The position numbers and the translations under genes were made by a program. A stretch of DNA of 64,000 nucleotides, taken from Halocynthiibacter sp049608145 (lineage in GTDB: Bacteria; Pseudomonadota; Alphaproteobacteria; Rhodobacterales; Rhodobacteraceae). The first letter of the stretch is position 1. Every line of letters starts with the position of its first letter. Positions 36,408 through 45,617 of this stretch are shown here, piece by piece. Where the stretch lies: positions 1 through 64,000 of the forward strand of contig NZ_JBMYXF010000006.1 in assembly GCF_049608145.1 (NCBI RefSeq), written 5' to 3'. Under the pieces are notes generated by a model. The model saw nothing but the letters and a program-made list of their open reading frames with translations, was not told where the DNA came from and did no database searches.

Positions 36408-36410
36408 AAT

Positions 36411-37298
36411 TCAGCCGCCCGTTTTTGTCGGAAGATGCACGCGGATCCGTTTGATTTTTCGTGGATCCGCATCAAGCACTTCAAAATCAGGCCCTGCGGG
36501 GTGTCGGATCATTTCACCGCGTCCGGGCACATGGCCCAGCAGAACAAAAACCAAGCCACCAAGTGTGTCGATTTCATCGTCGTCCAGACCGTCACGCAGA
36601 TTCAGACCAATTTCTTCTTCAAAGTCCTCAAGCGGCGTACGGGCTTCGGCAACGAAACATCCTGGCTTTTCTTCAAACCAAAGCTGTCCCTCAACGGCGT
36701 CATGTTCATCTTCGATCTCGCCAATAACCTGTTCGATCAGATCTTCGATGGTCACAAGCCCATCGACACCGCCATATTCGTCAATCATCAGTGCCATGTG
36801 AATGCGTTCAGACTGCATTTTCTGCAACAAAACCGCCGCAGGCATGGAAGGCGGGGCGAACAACAAAGGGCGCATCAGTTTGCACACGTCAAAATCGCCA
36901 TTGCCGCTTTCGCCGTTAAAACCGTATTTCAGCGAAAAATCTTTCAGATGCACCATGCCTGTCGGATGATCCAGCGTGCCATCAAACACCGGCAAGCGTG
37001 ACAGCCCGCTTTCGCGAAACACCTCGACCAGTTCATCACGGCTGATGTCATCTGCAACGGCCGTGATTTCGACCCGGGGAATGGCCACGTCTTCAAGGCG
37101 CATACGGCGTAGATTCAACATCCCCTGTGCGGGATTTGCATCTTTTTGCATCACATGCTGCGTGTCTTCAGCAGGCTCTGACTCATCTGTCGGGGAAAAA
37201 TGTGCAAGGAACCTGCGGAAAAATCCACTCGATCCTGGCTCGTCGTCTTCCTGCGCGCGTTGCGCCGCAGCAGAAGATCCTTCAATTGTATCGCCCAT
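36411..37298 (-). CDS. corC: CorC/HlyC-family CBS-domain protein
   Basis: About 295 residues. Two CBS domains lie near residues 60-120 (RVEITAVADDISRDELVEVF) and 130-190, then a C-terminal CorC_HlyC domain (DEYGGVDGLVTIEDLIEQVIGEIEDEHD near residue 176). There is no membrane domain, so this is the short CorC form linked to magnesium or cobalt efflux and ion homeostasis. The start at 37298 has an AAAGGA site immediately upstream. It sits between ybeY and lnt, a widely conserved order. Confidence 0.9.
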   Translation of the reverse strand: MGDTIEGSSAAAQRAQEDDEPGSSGFFRRFLAHFSPTDESEPAEDTQHVMQKDANPAQGMLNLRRMRLEDVAIPRVEITAVADDISRDELVEVFRESGLSRLPVFDGTLDHPTGMVHLKDFSLKYGFNGESGNGDFDVCKLMRPLLFAPPSMPAAVLLQKMQSERIHMALMIDEYGGVDGLVTIEDLIEQVIGEIEDEHDAVEGQLWFEEKPGCFVAEARTPLEDFEEEIGLNLRDGLDDDEIDTLGGLVFVLLGHVPGRGEMIRHPAGPDFEVLDADPRKIKRIRVHLPTKTGG

Positions 37299-37338
37299 TG
37301 GTCCTTTCCGGGTCACTCAAATGACGCAAAACGCGCGC

Positions 37339-37827
37339 CTAAGCTATATATGGGTCAGCAATGCCAAGATTGCCAAGTATTTCTGTCTCGAGTCCCTCCA
37401 TAAGGGCTGCATCTTTTTCGTCAATGTGATCATAACCCAACAGATGTAAGATTCCATGAACAACTAAGTGGGTCACGTGATCGGCGAATTTCTTCCCAGC
37501 GTCCTGCGCTTCACGCAGGCAAGTGTCAAAAGAAATCGCGATATCACCCAGTTCAGGATCAGGACCAACGGGTGCCAGAGGCTGCCCCCCTGCTTCCTCT
37601 GATGCGCGCTCTTCAGAGGGCCAAGACAGCACATTGGTTGCTTTGTCCTTCTCACGGAAATCCGCGTTCAACACCGCAATACGCGCGTCATCGCAGCCCA
37701 TGACAACCACCTCCCAGTCGCCCGTCAGATTCAGACGCGCAAACACGGCCTGCGCTGCGGTTTCCGACACAGCCTCAAGCCCCGCGTCTTCCCAACGGGG
37801 ATCTTCGCAAATCACATCGGTGATCAT
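37339..37827 (-). CDS. ybeY: Endoribonuclease YbeY (rRNA maturation factor)
   Basis: A 162-residue metalloprotein. The zinc motif HLVVHGILHLLGYDH spans residues 122-136, with the three histidines of the H-x3-H-x5-H type; LGDIAISFDT upstream is a family signature. YbeY takes part in 16S rRNA 3'-end maturation and ribosome quality control. Its start overlaps the phoH stop by four bases (ATGA), so the two are translationally coupled. Confidence 0.94.
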   Translation of the reverse strand: MITDVICEDPRWEDAGLEAVSETAAQAVFARLNLTGDWEVVVMGCDDARIAVLNADFREKDKATNVLSWPSEERASEEAGGQPLAPVGPDPELGDIAISFDTCLREAQDAGKKFADHVTHLVVHGILHLLGYDHIDEKDAALMEGLETEILGNLGIADPYIA

Positions 37828-38873
37828 TTTTCAGCCTTTTTCGCTTCGCGTTTGATGAATGCCTTTTGATCAGCTTCGTCATAGGCTTCGATGATTTTGG
37901 CAACCAACGGATGGCGCACCACATCTTTCGCGGTGAAGTAATTGAACGAAATGCTGTCGATATGTTTCAGCAGACGTTCCGCATCATGCAAACCAGAGGT
38001 CACGCCGCGCGGCAAATCCACCTGTGAACGGTCCCCCGTGATCACCATGCGCGAGCCTTCGCCAAGGCGGGTCAGGAACATTTTCATCTGCATGGTGGTC
38101 GCGTTCTGGGCTTCGTCCAACACCACAAAGGCATTCGCCAATGTACGCCCGCGCATAAAGGCAAGCGGCGCGATCTCAATGCGTTTTTCTTCGATCAGCT
38201 TTGTAACCTGTTTCCCCGGAAGGAAATCGCCCAACGCATCATACAGCGGCTGCATGAAGGGGTCGACTTTGTCTTTCATATCACCAGGCAGATAACCCAG
38301 CTTTTCACCGGCCTCCACCGCGGGACGTGAGAGGATGATTTTATCGACCAAGCCATCCACAAACATCGACACGCCGGCAGCCACAGCAAGATAGGTTTTG
38401 CCGGTGCCCGCAGGGCCAATGCCAAAGGCCAGTTCATTTTCAAACAACGCACGCACATAGGTTTTCTGCGCTTCAGTACGGGGTTCAACGGTTTTCTTGC
38501 GGGTGCGAATTTCGACACGACCGCCCGTGAACATTTCCATCTGATCCGGCGCATTTTCATGGCCGCCATTGTCGCCACCCATACGGATTTCAGCGGCGAT
38601 ATCACCGGTTTCCACGGGGCGACCAGCCTCAAGCCGTTCATACAACGCGTTCAGAACATCCACCGCCTTGGCGCGTTCATAATCCTTGCCATGCAGCACA
38701 AGCTGATTGCCACGGCGGATAATCTGCACACCAAGCGTGCTTTCGATTTGGGTCAGGTTTTTGTCAAATTCACCGCAAAGCTCAATCAGCAGGCGGTTGT
38801 CAGGATATTCCAGAGAGGTTTCTGCGGGCGTAACAGCCGCATCGGCTTCCATGTGCAGGTCTTCAGTTCCCAA
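37824..38873 (-). CDS. phoH: PhoH-like ATPase (PhoH/PhoL)
   Basis: A 349-residue protein. The Walker A motif GPAGTGKTYLA lies near residue 156 and the Walker B-like VLDEAQNATTMQMK near residue 252. The N-terminal KH-like region GRGNQL-like IIRRGNQLVLHG is near residue 50. PhoH proteins are cytoplasmic, RNA-linked ATPases found next to ybeY. The start is uncertain: TTG at 38873 has GGAG five bases upstream, while ATG at 38852 would shorten it by 7. It lies downstream of miaB in a likely operon. Confidence 0.92.
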   Translation of the reverse strand: MGTEDLHMEADAAVTPAETSLEYPDNRLLIELCGEFDKNLTQIESTLGVQIIRRGNQLVLHGKDYERAKAVDVLNALYERLEAGRPVETGDIAAEIRMGGDNGGHENAPDQMEMFTGGRVEIRTRKKTVEPRTEAQKTYVRALFENELAFGIGPAGTGKTYLAVAAGVSMFVDGLVDKIILSRPAVEAGEKLGYLPGDMKDKVDPFMQPLYDALGDFLPGKQVTKLIEEKRIEIAPLAFMRGRTLANAFVVLDEAQNATTMQMKMFLTRLGEGSRMVITGDRSQVDLPRGVTSGLHDAERLLKHIDSISFNYFTAKDVVRHPLVAKIIEAYDEADQKAFIKREAKKAEK

Positions 38874-39009
38874 AGTGGCTCCGTTCTGTGTTCAATCCTG
38901 TTGGGACCGGAACGAATCCGGCATTTGATCCCATGGTTGCAATTTGAAAGCCCCCGCGCAAGGCAGGGGCTGACAAATTGGCGAAAACTTCACGAAATTG
39001 CCACATGGT

Positions 39010-40332
39010 TTATGGCAAAATTTCCCCGGTCAGCGAATTGGTTTCTGTCGCGACGATCTTCACATCACGAATGTCACCCACCTGAACACCTTCCGCAGGT
39101 GCATGCACCGCATGTAGATAACCGGATTTACCAATCATCTGGCCTTCAATCCGACCAGCCTTTTCAAACATCACGCTGACGGTGCGTCCGATCATGCTTT
39201 CCTGGGTTTGCATTTGTTGTTGCGTCAACAAGGCCTGCATCTGGTGCAGACGTTCTTTCGCAACCAACGGATCCACCAACGCACGTTCCGCAGCAGGGGT
39301 GCCTGGACGGGATGAATAGCAGAAAGAATAGGCCTGGCCGTAATGCACTTCGCGGATCAGATCCATTGTGTCCTGGAAATCCTGATCGGTCTCTTCTGGA
39401 AAGCCGACGATAAAGTCACCGGACAGCAGAATGTCAGGGCGCGCTTCGCGGAACCGTTCAATCACCCGCAAATAGCTTTCGGCGGTGTGGTTGCGGTTCA
39501 TCCGTTTCAGGATTTTATCGCTGCCAGATTGCACCGGCAGATGCAGATAAGGCATCAGTTTTGCAAAGGTGCCATGCGCTTCGATCAGGGCATCTTCCAT
39601 GTCGTTGGGGTGGGATGTTGTATAGCGAATGCGTTCCAGCCCGTCGACTTTGTCGAGTTCAGCAATCAGTCCGGCCAACCCCATCGTGCCTTTGGGCCCC
39701 TGCCCGTGATAGGCGTTCACGTTCTGACCAAGCAAGGTGATTTCGCGCACGCCACGTTCCACCAGTTCGTTGGCCTCGCGGATAATGCGTTCCACCGGGC
39801 GAGAGACTTCCGCACCGCGGGTATAGGGCACCACACAGAAGGCGCAGAATTTATCGCAGCCTTCCTGCACTGTCAGAAACGCAGCCGGTGCGCGTTTCGC
39901 CTTAGGGCGCAGTTTTAGGTGTTCGAATTTGTCTTCTTCCGGGAAATCCGTATCCAGCGCACGTTTGCCACTGTTCACGGTTTCCATCATTTTTGGCAGG
40001 CGGTGATAGGTCTGCGGACCAACCACAAGATCAACCATCGGCTGGCGACGAATGATTTCTTCGCCCTCGGCTTGGGCCACACAGCCAGCCACACCGATTT
40101 TCAAATCGGGATTCTCTGCTTTCAGCCCTTTAAACCGACCCAGTTCAGAATAAATTTTTTCTGCGGCTTTTTCACGGATGTGACAGGTGTTCAACAGAAT
40201 CATATCTGCCTCTTCCACCTTCTCAGTTGCCTCATATCCTTCGTGCCCAAGGCTTTCGGCCATGCGCTCGCTGTCATAGACATTCATCTGGCAGCCCCAG
40301 GTTTTAATGAAGAGTTTTTTCTTTTCTGACAT
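39010..40332 (-). CDS. miaB: tRNA-2-methylthio-N6-dimethylallyladenosine synthase MiaB
   Basis: A 440-residue radical-SAM methylthiotransferase. The N-terminal UPF0004 domain has TWGCQMNVYDSE near residue 10 and LNTCHIREKA near residue 46. The radical-SAM cluster motif CDKFCAFCVVPYTRG near residue 158 supplies the three cysteines, and a C-terminal TRAM domain closes the protein. It adds the methylthio group to A37 of tRNAs reading U-starting codons. The start at 40332 matches the family; an in-frame GTG at 40356 would add 8 residues. It is first in the run with phoH, ybeY, corC and lnt. Confidence 0.95.
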   Translation of the reverse strand: MSEKKKLFIKTWGCQMNVYDSERMAESLGHEGYEATEKVEEADMILLNTCHIREKAAEKIYSELGRFKGLKAENPDLKIGVAGCVAQAEGEEIIRRQPMVDLVVGPQTYHRLPKMMETVNSGKRALDTDFPEEDKFEHLKLRPKAKRAPAAFLTVQEGCDKFCAFCVVPYTRGAEVSRPVERIIREANELVERGVREITLLGQNVNAYHGQGPKGTMGLAGLIAELDKVDGLERIRYTTSHPNDMEDALIEAHGTFAKLMPYLHLPVQSGSDKILKRMNRNHTAESYLRVIERFREARPDILLSGDFIVGFPEETDQDFQDTMDLIREVHYGQAYSFCYSSRPGTPAAERALVDPLVAKERLHQMQALLTQQQMQTQESMIGRTVSVMFEKAGRIEGQMIGKSGYLHAVHAPAEGVQVGDIRDVKIVATETNSLTGEILP

Positions 40333-40440
40333 CAGAAAGGTCCCGCGTTTGATCACCGCTGTTTACATGTGCAGAGAGAGGCTTGCAATATACCTGATTT
40401 TATCCGATTTTCACGTCTGAGTTCGGGCAAGTGAGGCCAT

Positions 40441-41313
40441 ATGATTTACGACAGTTTAGACAGTTTCCTGCAAACCGGAAATTCCGCGATCGCAAAAGGT
40501 CCTGTAGCGATGATTTTCGTTGAGGATCTGACAGAGGTGGAAGGCACAATCCGCCATCACCTAAAGATCGGCTTTGCCAGCATTCTGGTGCTGTCGCCTG
40601 TTCACCCTGAACTGCCCGAAGATCTGATGGAGATCATCCACCTGATCACATGGAATACGCTGGCCGATGGGGCGCTGGAAGCCGCCGTGAATTCAATTTC
40701 TGTTGCCGCACCACAGGGCACATGGATGTATTACTGCTATAACGCAGAATATCTGATGTACCCCTTCATGGAGACCCGTAGCGTCGGGGAACTATTGGCC
40801 TTTCACACAGAAGAACGCCGCAGCGCGATGCTGACTTATGTGATTGATCTTTATGCCCGTGATCTGAACGAATATCCTTCTGCAGTTGCGCCTCAGGACG
40901 CCTGGTTTGACAAGACAGGCTATTACGCCTTGGCCCGTGAAGATGCATCTGACGAATATCGTGCCAAAGACCGGCAACTTGATTTTTATGGCGGATTGCG
41001 TTGGCGTTTTGAAGAACACGTGCCTTATCTGAAACGCTCTATCGACCGGATTTCCCTGTTCGTCGCATCACCCGATGTAAAAATGTTGCCCCGCCATGTC
41101 TTTAGTGACGAGGAATACAATACATATTCCTGTGAATGGCACCACAACCTGACCGCCTCTGTGGCCTCTTTCCGGGCGGCGAAGGCTCTGCGCGCAAACC
41201 CAGGAAGCCGCCAGGAGATCCACAATTTTGCTTGGCATAATTCAGTGAAATTTCACTGGAACAGTCAGCAACTTCTGGATCTGGGCCTGATGGAACCGGG
41301 GCAATGGTTCTGA
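40441..41313 (+). CDS. Uncharacterised protein, possibly glycosyltransferase-like
   Basis: A 290-residue soluble protein behind a GTGAGG site. The N-terminal third (VAMIFVEDLTEVEGTIRHHLKIGFASILVLS) resembles the first Rossmann half of glycosyltransferases of the GT2/DUF23 type, with the response helix after a strand. The centre is rich in Tyr, Trp and Glu (CYNAEYLMYPFMETRS; YCYNAEYL may stand where DxD lies). The C-terminus has EWHHNLTA and AWHNSVKFHW. No firm catalytic pair is recognisable. It is divergent from miaB and probably a single-gene unit. The glycosyltransferase link is weak. Confidence 0.55.
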   Translation: MIYDSLDSFLQTGNSAIAKGPVAMIFVEDLTEVEGTIRHHLKIGFASILVLSPVHPELPEDLMEIIHLITWNTLADGALEAAVNSISVAAPQGTWMYYCYNAEYLMYPFMETRSVGELLAFHTEERRSAMLTYVIDLYARDLNEYPSAVAPQDAWFDKTGYYALAREDASDEYRAKDRQLDFYGGLRWRFEEHVPYLKRSIDRISLFVASPDVKMLPRHVFSDEEYNTYSCEWHHNLTASVASFRAAKALRANPGSRQEIHNFAWHNSVKFHWNSQQLLDLGLMEPGQWF

Positions 41314-41412
41314 TCTGGCGCAAACACCGACCTTTCAAAACGTCTTAACATATTAATTTACGGATCATTCCCGCCCCTTGCAGATCCTCCCTGCGAGGGG
41401 CGGGATCCGAAC

Positions 41413-42933
41413 TTATTCAGGCGTTGCGATCTGCTGCTCCAGAAACCTTTGTGGGCTGTCAATTTCTTCCAGTGTTCCGCCATTGATCAGCCAGAACCGG
41501 TTTCCAACATTCTGCAGAAACCTTCTGTCGTGACTGACAACAAGGCTGGCTGCATCGTTTGAAATCAATTCCGCTTCCAGTGCTTCCTGACCTTCAATAT
41601 CCAGATGATTGGTCGGTTCATCCAGCAGATAAAAGTTCGGAGACTTGAGGCGCAACAACAGCATTGAAAGCCGGGCTTTCTGGCCGCCCGACAGGCGCAG
41701 GATTGCCACATCCTGCATCTGAAAGGTAATACCCGCCCCCGCAAGCAGCCCCCGTGCCCGTTGATCCCCGATGTCACACGTTTCGGTCAGCAGGGCCATC
41801 GGAGTGCTGTCTGGATTCAATTGGCTGAGATGTTGATCCGAAAAACCGGGTGCAATAGATGCGGCATATTTCACATCCGTGTCTGCCCCATTCAGTGCCG
41901 CGTGGATCAATGTCACCAGACAGGTTTTCCCAGTGCCATTCGCCCCCAAAAGCACAACCCTTTCGCCCGGTGAAATCCATTTCCGCCCTGTCCGATACAA
42001 CACGCGTCCATCCGGCGCGCACACAGGAATATCATCCAGCGTAATCAGTGCCTTGACATGTGTGCCGCTGTTGCCAAGGCGGATATCTCCTGCGGTTTGT
42101 TCCCGATATGCGGGACGTGCCGCTGCTTCCAGCTTCCCGGCCCGATCCGTCAGTTGTTTTGTTTTCGTCAACAACAGATCTGAACCAGAATTGATGCCAA
42201 CATTTTTCAGCTTTGCTGCCTGTTTGCGCAATTGACGGGCCTTGTTCAGATCATTTACGAACCGGCGCTCGTCCGCAGCATCGGAAGCCTGTAGGGCAGC
42301 GCGGGCCTGGCTGAACGGCAACGGAAAAACCCGCGCATGTTCTTCACGCAGAAACAGCGTCCTGTTGGTCACCGCATCCAAGAAGGCCCGATCATGGGAT
42401 GTAACCACCACTGGCAAGTCACGGGGCAACCCCATCAGCCAATCCTGCAGCAGACCAATATGATGCAGATCCAAGTGATTGGTCGGTTCATCCAGCAACA
42501 AAACGTCAGGTTCAGTGATCCAGGCCCGGGCCAACATGGCCATACGTTGCCAGCCACCACTGAGCGCCTCTAGGCGTTTTTGTTGGAAATCATACGGCAC
42601 CCGCAGATCGTTCAGAACAACATCCACGCGCCAGCTGTCATAGTCTGCCTGTTCCGGCGGCAATGCGGAAAGAACCCAATCATACATTGTATGGCCAAAA
42701 GCAGCATCCGGCATATTTTGCAGCACAGTGGCAACGCGTGTGCCCTGCGCCCGTGTGACATCGCCGGTTGTGGGGGTTACACTTCCATCGAGGCAACCCA
42801 GAAGCGTCGATTTCCCACGCCCATTCGCGGCGACAAGACCTATCCGGTCGCCTTTGGCGATATTCAGGTTGAGATCAGAAAATAAGGGTTCACTAAAGGT
42901 GATGCCCAAAGCATTGGTGGTCATGATAGTCAT
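41413..42933 (-). CDS. ABC-F family ATPase
   Basis: A 506-residue soluble protein with two ABC domains and no membrane segment. The first has ANGRGKSTLL near residue 36, LSGGWQRMAM near residue 123 and LLLDEPTNHLDL near residue 145. The second has GANGTGKTCLV near residue 334, LSGGQKARLSM near residue 419 and LLDEPTNHLDIEG. Between them lies a basic coiled-coil linker (KARQLRKQAAKLKN). ABC-F proteins act on the ribosome E site, in elongation control or antibiotic protection. A short leader frame with a hairpin precedes it, as for some drug-inducible members. ATG at 42924 is an alternative start. Confidence 0.88.
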   Translation of the reverse strand: MTIMTTNALGITFSEPLFSDLNLNIAKGDRIGLVAANGRGKSTLLGCLDGSVTPTTGDVTRAQGTRVATVLQNMPDAAFGHTMYDWVLSALPPEQADYDSWRVDVVLNDLRVPYDFQQKRLEALSGGWQRMAMLARAWITEPDVLLLDEPTNHLDLHHIGLLQDWLMGLPRDLPVVVTSHDRAFLDAVTNRTLFLREEHARVFPLPFSQARAALQASDAADERRFVNDLNKARQLRKQAAKLKNVGINSGSDLLLTKTKQLTDRAGKLEAAARPAYREQTAGDIRLGNSGTHVKALITLDDIPVCAPDGRVLYRTGRKWISPGERVVLLGANGTGKTCLVTLIHAALNGADTDVKYAASIAPGFSDQHLSQLNPDSTPMALLTETCDIGDQRARGLLAGAGITFQMQDVAILRLSGGQKARLSMLLLRLKSPNFYLLDEPTNHLDIEGQEALEAELISNDAASLVVSHDRRFLQNVGNRFWLINGGTLEEIDSPQRFLEQQIATPE

Positions 42934-42944
42934 AAGAATTCAGC

Positions 42945-43001
42945 TCAATAAGGGATGGCCGCAAAGCGGCTATGGGCAGACCAATGAGACAGATGTTTCA
43001 T
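42945..43001 (-). CDS. Putative 18-residue leader peptide upstream of ABC-F gene
   Basis: An ATG at 43001, six bases behind AGGG, opens an 18-codon frame (MKHLSHWSAHSRFAAIPY) that ends 11 bp before the ABC-F start. The frame contains a small hairpin, GCCGC-TTT-GCGGC (42958-42970). This is the layout of a ribosome-mediated attenuator. The sequence is seen; translation and regulation are inferred. The rest of 43002-43205 shows no gene. Confidence 0.4.
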   Translation of the reverse strand: MKHLSHWSAHSRFAAIPY

Positions 43002-43205
43002 GACCAACCCTGCAAACGGATTTACAGGGCGAAACGGGGACCATGCCAAAGTACGTAATTCCAGCGCATTTTAGCTTTCGTCCTCCCGTTGTAAAAATTG
43101 AACCGACGATCTCAGTTTAGGCCTGACATTGGCCCGTTGCAAGAGCGATCCCATCAGGTCAAACATTACACTCTTGCGCTAAAGGGGGCTTGAGGTTTTA
43201 TCAAC

Positions 43206-43231
43206 ACTCCCGGAATACGAATCACGGGAGT
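43206..43231 (+). promoter_or_regulatory. Inverted repeat covering the ribosome site of the MFS gene
   Basis: ACTCCCG and CGGGAGT (7 bp, perfect) flank a 12-base loop. The right arm contains the GGGAG ribosome site and lies 7 bases before the ATG at 43239. In mRNA it could hide the ribosome site; as DNA it could be an operator. Confidence 0.5.
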
Positions 43232-43238
43232 ACGGATC

Positions 43239-44681
43239 ATGACCATGACAGCAGCCCCTCAAAACGAACATGTCGCCTGGAGCGAGATCCTAACACGCAA
43301 AGCAGCTGTGCCTTTGGCGCTTGTCTCGCTTGGGGTTTGGCTACATGCGGCGGATAGCCTCCTGCTGGCGACAATGATCCCGCAAATTCTTGCGGATATC
43401 GGCGGTGACCGCTTTGTGGCGTGGACGATTGCCACCTATGAAATCGGATCAATTGTCGCTGGGGCTTGCGCCGCCATCGCCACCATGCGCGTGGGCATTC
43501 GCAATGTTATGGCCAGCTGCGCCATGATCTTCGCCCTTGGATGTGCGGCCTCAATGGTCGCGACCAATATGCCTGTGCTTCTGGCTGGGCGCGTGTTGCA
43601 AGGGCTGGGTGGTGGCGGTTTAACCGCGATGACATTCATTGCCATTGGCATCTTGTTTTCCACCCGCCATCAGGCGCGGGTTTTGGCCGTGATTTCAGCG
43701 CTCTGGGGGGCATCCGCCTTTCTTGGCCCGCTGATCGGTGCGTTCTTTGTAGAATATTTCACCTGGCGCTGGGGCTTTGGTTTTTTCCTGCTACAAGCGC
43801 TAATCTTGGCCCTATGGATATATTTCACCCCGGGGATCAGCCTGGGGCGCGACATGAACAATGCGCCCTCTCTGCCTGTGAAACGTCTGATCCTGTTGGT
43901 CACGGGCACCACGATGATCGCCTCTGCTGGGATCGAGGTCAGTCTTCCACAAACGCCCCTTCTGATCATGGGGGCCTTCACCCTGCTATTGCTTTTCCTG
44001 CGCCAAGATGCACGGTCACGCGACAATCGCATGTTGCCAGAAAATGCGTTTCGCTTGCGGGATTCGTCAGGTGCGGCCCTGTTGATGTGGTTCAGCATGT
44101 CTGCCGGTGTCATGGGGCTGATGAGCTATGGTCCGGTTCTGCTGGCCAGCCTGCATGGTGTCAGCCCGATCACTGTCGGCTATATCTTGGCCGGTGGTTC
44201 TTTCGGATGGAGCGCGGCTGCGATTGTTGTCTCTGGTTCGCCCGAACGACTGGATCCTTTTTGGATCACCCTTGGCCTCGCCCTTGTGGCTTGCTCTGTC
44301 ATTGGCATGTTTTTCGCCACCCCTGCAGGTCCTGTCTGGGTGATTGCCGCCCTGACTTGGCTGGAAGGTATTGGTTTTGGGGCCGCCTATACCTTCATTC
44401 AGCGCCGTCTCATCGCGATCACACCCGAGAAAGAACAGGCCCGCGTCACCGGCGCCATGCCCACAGTTGCACGGTTTGGCTACGCAGTGGGTGCGGCGAT
44501 TTGTGGGATTCTGGCCAATGCAGCAGGCTTCTCACTGGAGGCCACGCCGGAAACCCTGCAAACCGTTGCACGTTATGTCTTCGCGGGCAGCCTGCCGTTT
44601 ATTGCTTTGGGGCTTTTGGCCATGCGACGCTTTTTGTGCCGACAGCCGATCAGATCTATGTCGTCTCAGCCCCCAAGCTGA
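43239..44681 (+). CDS. MFS multidrug transporter (DHA2-like)
   Basis: A 480-residue protein with about 14 hydrophobic segments. The motif after segment 2 is weak, but GRVLQGLGGGGLTAM near residue 112 (motif B) and LWGASAFLGPLIGAFFVEYFTWRWGF near residue 155 (motif C, typical of drug antiporters) are clear. Such proteins expel drugs or siderophore-like molecules using the proton gradient. It is divergent from the ABC-F gene, which is also resistance-associated. Its last 16 bases overlap the convergent trmL 3' end. Confidence 0.82.
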   Translation: MTMTAAPQNEHVAWSEILTRKAAVPLALVSLGVWLHAADSLLLATMIPQILADIGGDRFVAWTIATYEIGSIVAGACAAIATMRVGIRNVMASCAMIFALGCAASMVATNMPVLLAGRVLQGLGGGGLTAMTFIAIGILFSTRHQARVLAVISALWGASAFLGPLIGAFFVEYFTWRWGFGFFLLQALILALWIYFTPGISLGRDMNNAPSLPVKRLILLVTGTTMIASAGIEVSLPQTPLLIMGAFTLLLLFLRQDARSRDNRMLPENAFRLRDSSGAALLMWFSMSAGVMGLMSYGPVLLASLHGVSPITVGYILAGGSFGWSAAAIVVSGSPERLDPFWITLGLALVACSVIGMFFATPAGPVWVIAALTWLEGIGFGAAYTFIQRRLIAITPEKEQARVTGAMPTVARFGYAVGAAICGILANAAGFSLEATPETLQTVARYVFAGSLPFIALGLLAMRRFLCRQPIRSMSSQPPS

Positions 44682-45124
44682 GGCCGCATCGCCTGATAAA
44701 TCACGGCGGTCGCCACATTGGCAAGGTTCAAGGATTTTACCACCGGGTTGCGCATGGGCAGGCTGAACAGGCGATCATTCATACCTTCGAGGATTTCCTG
44801 AGGGATGCCACTTGATTCACAGCCAAACACCAAATAGCCATCCAGCTTGTAATCTGGGTCATAAATCGTCTGTTCGCCGTTTTCTTCAAAGAAATACAGG
44901 CTGTCACGATCCGGTTTGCGTGCGTCGAGAAAGCTTTGCCAATCGTCATATTCCGTCAGCTGAACATGCTTCCAATAACTCGCGCCCGCCCGTTTCACGG
45001 TTCTCTCATCCAAGGAAAACCCGAGCGGCTTAATCAGGATCAACTCCAGCCCCAAGGCCACACAGGTCCGCCCAATCGCCCCGGTGTTATAGGGAATTTC
45101 CGGCGTCACAATGACAACTTTCAT
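44666..45124 (-). CDS. trmL: tRNA (cytidine(34)-2'-O)-methyltransferase TrmL
   Basis: About 152 residues of the SPOUT fold. It starts with VIVTPEIPYNTGAIGRTC, which holds the conserved N-T-G-x-I/A-x-R motif, and ends with the SAM-knot sequence SLPMRNPVVKSLNLANVATAVIY near residue 128. FGCESSGIPQEIL is the second knot strand. TrmL methylates the wobble base of tRNA-Leu. The start is chosen by homology; in-frame starts at 45139 and 45175 give 5 or 17 more residues. The gene is convergent with the MFS gene and overlaps it by 16 bp. Confidence 0.88.
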   Translation of the reverse strand: MKVVIVTPEIPYNTGAIGRTCVALGLELILIKPLGFSLDERTVKRAGASYWKHVQLTEYDDWQSFLDARKPDRDSLYFFEENGEQTIYDPDYKLDGYLVFGCESSGIPQEILEGMNDRLFSLPMRNPVVKSLNLANVATAVIYQAMRPQLGG

Positions 45125-45246
45125 TTGGGGATTCGGCATTGGGTGTGGCTTTCGCTTTGCTGGGGTAGTGAGCACCTAGTCACGCGCAGTTACTCTATTC
45201 AGAAGAGGCCTTACATGGCAAGCTCGACTAAGCAAAGACTTAAAAA

Positions 45247-45609
45247 TCAGTGCGACAAACCGATTAAGCGCGTTACACATCCAACAGCGCACGCGTGACG
45301 CCCTTCACGGCACTCAAACTGAGTCCCAACTGAAATATAGCGCCGGTGAAAATCTACGCTTGGTTCAAAGAGGATAAACATAAAGGCACGATATGTTCCT
45401 TCAAGTGCTTCACCTTTTTCTAACGGCTCTCCGGATTCATCTAAAAAATAGGGGTGGATGCAATAGATACAATCGTGATCAGTGGAATCGAGATAAGCGA
45501 AGTCCCACCTAATTCCGTTTCCCGGTTTACTACGTCGCGGGCTCTTGTCCAAAGAAGGGACTGTTATCAACCCTTCGAAATCTGGATCACGACCGTATAG
45601 TTGAAACAC
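45247..45609 (-). CDS. Uncharacterised protein downstream of irr
   Basis: A 120-residue protein starting at GTG 45609, behind TAAGG and 8 bp after the irr stop, so likely co-transcribed. It is acidic and aromatic with several cysteines (CIYCIHPY near residue 48 and ECREGRHACAVGC near residue 99), which could bind metal or form disulfides. I recognise no family. Base use is less GC-rich than the irr gene beside it, hinting at later acquisition. Confidence 0.5.
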   Translation of the reverse strand: MFQLYGRDPDFEGLITVPSLDKSPRRSKPGNGIRWDFAYLDSTDHDCIYCIHPYFLDESGEPLEKGEALEGTYRAFMFILFEPSVDFHRRYISVGTQFECREGRHACAVGCVTRLIGLSH

Positions 45610-45617
45610 ACAGTGCC

